Source of the DNA: Oscarella lobularis
Taxonomy: Eukaryota; Porifera; Homoscleromorpha; Homosclerophorida; Oscarellidae
DNA: 64,000 bases
Assembly (NCBI RefSeq): GCF_947507565.1
Contig: NC_089179.1
Coordinates: 3,055,747-3,119,746 of the forward strand
Reading direction: 5' to 3'
Shown: positions 57,101 through 64,000 of the stretch, piece after piece
Layout of the letters: the number at the start of each line of letters is the position of its first letter
How positions within the stretch are numbered: the stretch's first letter is position 1
Program-made: the position numbers and the translations under genes
The notes under the pieces: generated by a model
What the model was told of the DNA's origin: nothing
Databases searched by the model: none
The model's input: the letters and a program-made list of their open reading frames with translations, nothing else

Positions 57101-60100
57101 CGATTGCCTGCTCCCCGCATCCTCCTGGCAGTTTCAGCAGACTTTCGACGTTCTCCACAGCCTTTAGCGTACCTTGAAAATAGTTTCCTGTGACCGATAG
57201 CCAAGCCGTGTCTGAGCCGGCAACGTAGTTTTCCGGCAATCGGATATAAAATGTATTGATTTGCTTTTTGCTACCGTAGATACACTGGCGCTCCAATGGA
57301 TCCTGTTTAGGACACAGTTCGCACTGTGTCCCGTCTGACCAGGAAACGGCAAATGCACTGATTTGATTGTTGCAGCAGTCCTTTTTTGTAAGGTCTTTCC
57401 TAATAATTTGACCCAAACACTTCCCGTTGCCGCTTGAAGGCAGGTAAGAAGGGCCCTTGTAGCAGTGACCTGTACGTACATCTAAACCGAATCATAGATA
57501 GTTGCAACGATTGTGTGCTGTAATTGACTTACCTTCAGGAGTCGGAGTCGCTGAAAATCTGCACAAATTTTCAGAATTAAAGGCATTAATTCCTAGAGAA
57601 TAGCACTGCAAAATTCCTGATTAACGCTCGAGACATGCATACCTTGAGGATCCAGCTCAGTACTGTAGGAATGGTCTTTAACAATGCCTTCAGGCTAAAA
57701 ATAACCGCACGTTAATTTAATTTTAATTATTTATTAATGGCTATTTAAAACTTATTAGACATAAGCTAGCCATTGCCTGATCTAAACATTTGCGCATCGA
57801 ATAGCAGGTAGCAGAGCAACGTATACCTACCTCGATAAGTACGTCAACATACACCACTTCTGTCAGAAGGGTAGTAGTCATACGAACTTTCAACTTCGAT
57901 TTTCCTGTCTCAAGCGGAACGACCGGAAACAAAACTGTTTTGGTGCTGTGCGGTTCCATATCAAAGCGTATTGCACCGGTTGATTGACCAGTTCCAGCAG
58001 TTGTGCACATCTCCTTTTCAGGATCAACAAGCTCCAGAGATACCTACGCCGTTCAATAGTTTGTAATTTCCAATTTTATACTGTAAGTCTTACCCGTTCA
58101 GTTCCTGTTTTGTAATTGTATACAGTGCAAGCTATTGTAACCTGCTCTTGACGACGCAGTGAAAAAGGTAGATGGCACTCTACAAACTGCGCCTTGAACG
58201 CTCTTAAAAACACAGGGTCTGAAGCACAGAATCCTTGTTTGGAGAAGGCAAGTCCTTGAATGCTCCAATCGGTTATAGTGTCTGGAACGTTAGCAGTAAC
58301 TGTAACTGGTTTGTTTCTACAAAAGAACAACGCTTTCATAAACTGTAAAATAGACAAGCCCTTTTGTGTACTGAATCTGGATGTTTTCGTCATAGAGCCA
58401 AACGTGGGGAAAAAAAGTTCGTTCTTGATAAATGGTGTTATCTACGTCGTTTAGGATATCATCCTGGATGCCTTTTCTCCCACTTCGACCTCTTGGCTCT
58501 TTGATTATAAAAAGAGTTTGGTGTTATTAGACAACTGTCCTCTATCTATCTTGCCTTCGGGGATGCAGCATGACAGGAATCTCACGACGTCCTCTGTTGA
58601 AGGATACAAGCACTTTGCAGTCAGTGTACTGTTTCCTGTGAGTATCTTCCGATATTCGGATTTGCATCTGTGAACCACCAGAGATCTGTTTGCAGATGGT
58701 GTAATTTCTCTCATCTCTCTTCCCTGATTGCACAGGCACTCTAAGCACGAAGTTACAAATTTAACTTTGTGTCATTTCCCAAATGACCTCCCACTAGCGA
58801 TGTTTGTCGCTTGGGGCGACTTCCAGCGCACTCGTCACCTAAAAGAAGCCCGCATTATTAGCGCTAACTCAAAAAAGAACTTTTACTGTCTTTTTCGGCA
58901 GGTGACGTCATTCTGTTGCTACGTGATGTTAACCCCATAGCCTACAAGAGTTATTTTACAAACATCATAATCTAGGTTATACTCAACTAACACGGAAGAT
59001 GCCCTCAACTCCATTTTGTTTGTGTTGACATGACGCGTCGTATCGACGCAATTCTTCAAATATCTATTCATAAAATAGTACTGAAATGAACTGTTGTCTA
59101 CTAAATATCTGCCTTTTCTTTGGTCAGTCTGGTTTCATTGTTAATTAGGTAAAGCCCTTTGTCTACTGCGACTAGTGCAATATCAGAAGAAGAAGCAGCA
59201 TTGATGATGAGATCGATTGGCTGTCCAGGCGAAATGCTACCCCTTATATTCAGCGTGATCTAAAAAATAAATTCCAAAGACTGTGGGAAAAATTGACTTG
59301 TGACAAACGTCATTGGAACATTTTTTTTCAACGTCAACGCACGTGTAATCAGAGACTATTACTGAGCTTCCTTCGCATGTGGTTTCGTAATAGGCAACAA
59401 CGCACATTGTGCTGCAAAACCGCGATTCAATGTCTAATGAAAATATTGTAGTTGGTCCACCGGTGTCTTCTATAGTGAGGGTATTTTGAATTTTTCCACA
59501 AGAAACCACAGCCACGTGAAATTTCGACTAAACACAAAAGTTACTCTTAATGGATAAACTGAATTCACACTTTGGAAACTGAATGATTTCGTTTCGTGGC
59601 AATTTCAAATAACGCAGAGCTGCCCTTTAGGAGTGGCGCCGAAGGACGTGTATAAACAACTATGTATTCACTGCACGACGTTTTGTAAGCTTGAATACGG
59701 CATACTTCTGTTTTTAATTGATCCATCAGACCAGCCTAGAGGTTTCTTAAATAAATCAAGATTATTGCGAACGGAAGTGTTTTTGCGCACACTAATAGCT
59801 ATTTCATTAGCTTTCGTGACGATTTGCGTCGTAAAAGTTGCTATACCACGTTCATCAGAAGCCGCTCGTAGTTCGTTTTGAGCATTTCCTATAATGACTG
59901 CAACGTTTTCCTCAGCCACCGCTGCTCCATTAGCGTATCTTACCCTAATCTAAAAAATAATGTACGGTATGTGCGTAGATCAATGCACTACTACTTTTAA
60001 ATCGTACGACATCAGAGGAACGTAAAAAGGTTTTGATAGACTGCAATCAAACACAATGGGGAAGGAAGTGAAAACAGCTGATCTGTCTTTATTGCTTTGA

Positions 60101-60930
60101 CTTATTTGGCTTGCTTTCTCCGTCACCTCTGCATAGATGTAGAGCAACTTCCCTTCAGGAAAAACGTCATACCCGTCGTTTGGAAAGCTCACTTCTATTA
60201 CTCCTTTTGTCTAAAGTTAAATCATGAACATAATTCAGTTTCAACCCCAATTAGGACTGATCACTTCTTTGGTTAGTTCAAACAGTCCAGTGTGAAGAAT
60301 TTCAAGTAAGGTCGAATTCCTTTCAGCTACTCCTACCTTTACATCAAGCCATCCTACTACAGGTTTTCCATACGTATACCTGTACAGAGAATACAGCTTG
60401 TTTACATCTCTTTCACTAGCATGTCGGCGTTACATGGAAGCGACTTCGAAGACAATGTGTTCACTTGTTGCATTAATGCTGCGAGGTGGCCTAATGATGA
60501 CTTCAAATCTTGGCAATACTACATAAAACATTTCTATACTGAAGAGAGCCTTGATAAAGCTATATAGTACCATAGTCTTCAACGTAAAAATGAAATTCTG
60601 AAACCGCACTATTCTAAATCAGTCATTATCGTCTAGCTTAATTTTGAAATATTTATTTATTTATTCCTTAATTTAACCTTGCAGCCATATTTGGCATGAA
60701 TAGTCCATTTTCCAAAACTGGGGTCATGTCCAAGACTCAGTGAGTGCCGTTTAATGACTGAAAGCAACACATTAGAAATTGACTGAAGGGGTTGGAATGG
60801 GTACGTGGGTTGTCTCCATCAGCTGGATTCAACACGATACGATCGACAATGATGTCTTGTGGATTCTAGACATTGCCCTATTGCAGATACCGCCTCTGTT
60901 CGTAGAGATTTACCTTAACGTCAACAGTGA
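54199..60930 (-). CDS. Complement C3/C4/C5-like thioester protein, N-terminus incomplete
   Basis: Order from the 5' end: MG2-like (LGHDPSFGKWTIHAKYGC, ~60.7 kb), MG3-like (YTYGKPVVGWLDVKV, ~60.36 kb), MG4-like (VFPEGKLLYIYAEVTE, ~60.15 kb), further MG exons, then MG8/A2M (NVPDTITDWSIQGLAFSKQG, ~58.25 kb). The thioester domain follows, with intact GCGEQ (57108-57122, context LLKLPGGCGEQAIA) and helices AFVLQTFCDARNY, TAYVVHGALECC, VETTAYALCG, GAFKSTQ. Then come a receptor-binding domain (QAIIEVELPTGYV, ~55.4 kb) and a C345C/netrin domain (CFDIVYRIEVEK; YIQVLKVGS; FILDYASLVEKWP) with an extra Cys-rich basic insert (CRRKCRRSNHRKKSC). C345C places it with C3/C4/C5 rather than plain alpha-2-macroglobulin. 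The residue aligning with the C3 catalytic His is Ser (MYDTSRRLI|GG). No clear anaphylatoxin domain was found. The first exon lies near or in the gap. Confidence 0.8.
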
Positions 60931-61123
60931 CCTAAATAAATCAAGCGTTTGCGATAGAAAAACGATTTGCTACGCGCAGAGCTTTAACATATCGCGCGCG
61001 CTACGTAGGCCCATCCAAGCAATCGACGCACGTCCAGTCGAACGTCGTCTCTGCGAGGCTACGCTACTAGTTTTGTTTGCCAAACTGCACCTTGATCTCA
61101 TCGTTCACGGGCGTAAGGTCTGG

Positions 61124-61323
61124 NNNNNNNNNNNNNNNNNNNNNNNNNNNNNNNNNNNNNNNNNNNNNNNNNNNNNNNNNNNNNNNNNNNNNNNNNNNNN
61201 NNNNNNNNNNNNNNNNNNNNNNNNNNNNNNNNNNNNNNNNNNNNNNNNNNNNNNNNNNNNNNNNNNNNNNNNNNNNNNNNNNNNNNNNNNNNNNNNNNNN
61301 NNNNNNNNNNNNNNNNNNNNNNN
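61124..61323. other. Assembly gap of 200 N
   Basis: Exactly 200 N, a round placeholder of unknown true length. It hides the 5' end of the factor-B-like gene, including the first half of its CUB domain, and possibly the first exon of the thioester protein and their shared upstream region. Confidence 1.
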
Positions 61324-64000
61324 AAGAATAAGCAGTGAAATCAAGAAATTCAGCACCGAAGCAGAATACGACGTTTTGACAATCTACGAGTCTCTTGACG
61401 GCAAGACCCACAATCTTTCAACTTTTACTGGAAACGTTTTGTCTGGCAAGTTTATAGCAAACCGCTTGCCTACGTCGGGATTAATCTTTCACTTTACGAC
61501 TGACGGAAGTGTTCAATCAACGGGATTCAAAATAAAACTGGAGTCGTTTCCTTACGAAACGTGCAAGAAACCCGAAGGTGTCGTGTATGGCGGGGTGTTT
61601 GTCTCAAATTTTAGTCAGACGGCGGATTTCTGGTGCTGTAACGGCTATAAAATCGAAGGTGTTTCTAATAAAAGATGCCGGCAGGGAGTATGGCTACCAA
61701 AGGAGAAAGTGTCCTGTAAAAGTAGGTAGAAGGCATTTTCTATTTGTTACTTAATTAATAAGCGCTGGTTAATTATTTTAGAAGCTTTACTGTGCCCCAG
61801 ACCAATTTCTAAGAGTAGTCGTGGAATTGTTGTATCGGGTGATTCAATGGAATACTCGGTAGGTTCTCAGCTAAAATTGAAATGTGAAACCGGATATTAC
61901 CATGATGGTTTCAAAAAATCGGTGAAAGCAACTTGCAACTGCAATAGGTTATGGGAGTACGACCCTGAAGCTCTAAACTGCAAGCGTGAGTCTTACTCGT
62001 GATTCTAGCCAGCTTTAATAATATAATATGGCTTTTCAAATTCCCTAGCCATCACGTGTGGTGAGCCACCAAGTGCGCCAGAGCCAAATGGAAGCAGGCT
62101 TATTAGTGAAGAGGGACGAGTATCAGGTAGGTATACTACTAATACAGTTGTGAATTACAGCTGTCCGGATGGATACGGCCTTCGTGGGCTTCCCCACCAA
62201 ATGTGCAATTTGAACGGTGAGTGGTCTACGCTTTCAGGCAGCAGGGCAGAGCCCCTTCAGTGCATCAGTAAAAATCTTCTAATTTACAATAATCATCATT
62301 CTATGTACGTGTGTGCGCTTAGAGGACTTGGCAGTTTGCCCTGATCCTGGAACACCTGAAAACGGTCAACGAAGAGTCTCATCATTTGAACACGGCTATC
62401 CTGTCAGCTACGCGTGCAATCCTGGGTACAACCTTATCGGTTCAACACTACGTTCATGTCACGCAACCGGGGTGGACACGCCGTACTGGGACGGGCTCGT
62501 AGCGGAGTGCAAGAGTGAGTAACTTACTAGAACCGATCTGATCAGGCTATTTGTTGTAGGCAGAGTGAAAGATGCTGCTGAGGTAGCTGCTAATTTGCGA
62601 ATCAACTTTCTGGACAGAGTGATAGCTTGTGAAGATGCAGGGCCGAATGATCAGCCGGCGGACAGAATTTCTTTATGCAATGGACGTTCTATCATAGTTG
62701 GAGAAGGTTGCGTCGACATTGCCTTTGCTGTGGACTGCTCTAGAAGCATGAAAGGTGCTCTGTTTAGCGAAAGCATCAAATTTGTCATAACTGTCATACA
62801 AGTCTTCTTAAATGTTGACGAGGGAGATGCTCGCTTTGCACTGCTGACATACGACAATGAGCCTGAGGTTCATTTTAACTTTCAAAATTTTTCGAAGGGG
62901 TCTTCTACATATGACATAAGCAACATTTCTTTTTCGGACTTTTGCTGGGGGGCGACAGGAACGAGTGGTGTCCTTACGACGCTTCAAGACGCAATTTTCT
63001 CGAACAGTAGAAGAAACTGCAAGAAAGCCGCGTTTCTTATTACTGACGGTCTCACGAATTGGGGCGGTAGTCCACAACAAGCTGCAGAGGAGCTAAGACG
63101 CAACAATGTCACTTTGTATGCAATTGCCGTAACCAGTCCGAAATCTAAGCACAGAACTGGATTTGATTCACTTCGAGATCTAGTTTCGAAGGAAACTCAT
63201 CGAATGGAAGTAGGAAATATGAACGAAGTCATCGATCAAGTAATTAATATCACCGTTAGTAAGTGTTTTTGATTGCAAAAATCTGTGCGCTTGGTCTAAT
63301 GTAACGCAATTATATAGATTATTCAGAATGCGGAATTGGAGCAGAGTCATCAAGTTGTGAAAACCGACGTCAGAGACGATCTTTGGGCGGTTGTGCGGCA
63401 AAGAATGCCGCATGGCCATGGGTGGTTGCCCTTTACTATTGTTCGAAAAATGCAAAGGGTATCACAAAGTGTAACTTTCAATGCGGAGGAAGTATTATTA
63501 GTGAGTCTACCATTATGACCGCCGCTCACTGCATTATTAAAAAAGACTTTTCGGCCAACGCTGAGGATTTTTTAGTTGTTGTCGGAGACAGGATACAGAC
63601 GGTTAACGAAAGAACGGAGAAAACGCATACAGTCTGCAAAATTTCAATTATTCCTCAATACATGCCTGATGAATCACCTCTCTTTGATTACGACATAGCC
63701 CTGCTGCATTTGTGCTGCTGTATCAAGTACGGACCGTGGGCACGACCGGTATGCTTACCTGAAATGGGAGACGAGGAACTAGTCCAAGAAGATGGGACAG
63801 GAACACTTGTTGGTTGGGGAGCAACTCTCTTAGACAATAACATCACGTTCATTGCAAACCAATATCAAGTTCAAATTCCTATAGTTAGCTGTGAAAAAAT
63901 GAATAAGACCCATCCGAAAGAAGTGACAGAAAATTTGTTTTGTGCAGGAGACGGCAAGAGAGATGCATGCGAGGGTGATAGCGGAAGTCCATTGGTGTCT
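61324..64000 (+). CDS. CUB-CCP4-VWA-serine protease, factor B/C2-like, partial at both ends
   Basis: Exons: up to 61721, 61782-61985, 62049-62267, 62323-62514, 62560-63258, 63318 to the window end; every junction splits a codon after its first base. Domains: C-terminal half of CUB (YDVLTIYES, LIFHFTTDG, STGFKIKLE), then four CCP/sushi modules (CKKPEGV, CPRPISK, CGEPPSA, CPDPGTP), a VWA domain with a full MIDAS (DCSRS, Thr in GATGTS, ITDG), and a trypsin-fold protease with His (TAAHC), Asp (YDIALL), Ser (GDSGSP). The S1 Asp (DACEGDSG) predicts cleavage after Arg/Lys. Factor B normally has three CCPs and no CUB. Here the protease is preceded by RRQRRSLGG, a typical zymogen activation site that factor B itself lacks. 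Expected role: C3-convertase-like protease acting with the adjacent divergent thioester protein. Confidence 0.8.

Noticed and set aside
58505-58748. Anaphylatoxin domain in the thioester protein (a CC pair and nearby Cys)
   Set aside because: The Cys pattern and flanking cleavage site do not fit, and the CC pair lies in a different frame from the neighbouring macroglobulin-type strand pattern.

Overview
The window looks like nuclear DNA of an early-branching, intron-rich animal, most likely a sponge with a compact genome. This is inferred from metazoan-only gene families (receptor tyrosine kinase, thioester complement protein, factor-B-like protease, F-type lectins), introns of about 50-100 nt with GT/AG ends (a few GC/AG), and heavy local tandem duplication. 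There are no bacterial operon features. Most genes are multi-exon, so the intervals below are gene spans with exon joins given in the text.

Layout: (1) 1-1142, the 3' end of an intronless, prokaryote-type AAA-ATPase-like/PD-(D/E)XK protein. (2) 1.4-8.1 kb, a receptor tyrosine kinase with two in-frame stops and altered kinase residues, a 270-bp (TTAG)n array, and relics that look like pieces of a second kinase copy. (3) 8.3-10.1 kb, a small secreted EGF peptide gene with a relic copy, and an LTR-like segment. (4) 10.6-16.3 kb, an F-type lectin locus: one signal-peptide exon followed by four alternative terminal exons, each a full lectin domain with its own stop and each in phase with the single leader, embedded in a three-copy repeat. 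(5) 16.5-35.5 kb, three tandem head-to-head gene pairs. Each has a large LRR / ephrin-receptor-like Cys-rich / nine-TM receptor on the minus strand and a small secreted, possibly ML (MD-2/NPC2-like) protein on the plus strand. A relic of a fourth small gene lies at the left edge. (6) 35.9-52.1 kb, two convergent ankyrin-Roc-COR-Death genes whose ankyrin exons form higher-order arrays (three-exon period in one, two-exon ~305-bp period in the other). Between them lie a perfect 31-bp-arm hairpin, a MORN3-like pseudogene and a possible transporter relic. (7) 54.2-64 kb, a C3/C4/C5-like thioester protein (minus) divergent from a CUB-CCP4-VWA-serine protease (plus), separated by a 200-N assembly gap.

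Together the region is dominated by innate-recognition genes: lectins, LRR receptors with a linked secreted partner, death-domain ANK-Roc proteins and a complement pair. The two most unusual arrangements are the shared-leader lectin array and the triplicated LRR-receptor / ML-like divergent pairs. The second resembles the TLR4/MD-2 receptor/co-receptor logic, but this rests on inference only.
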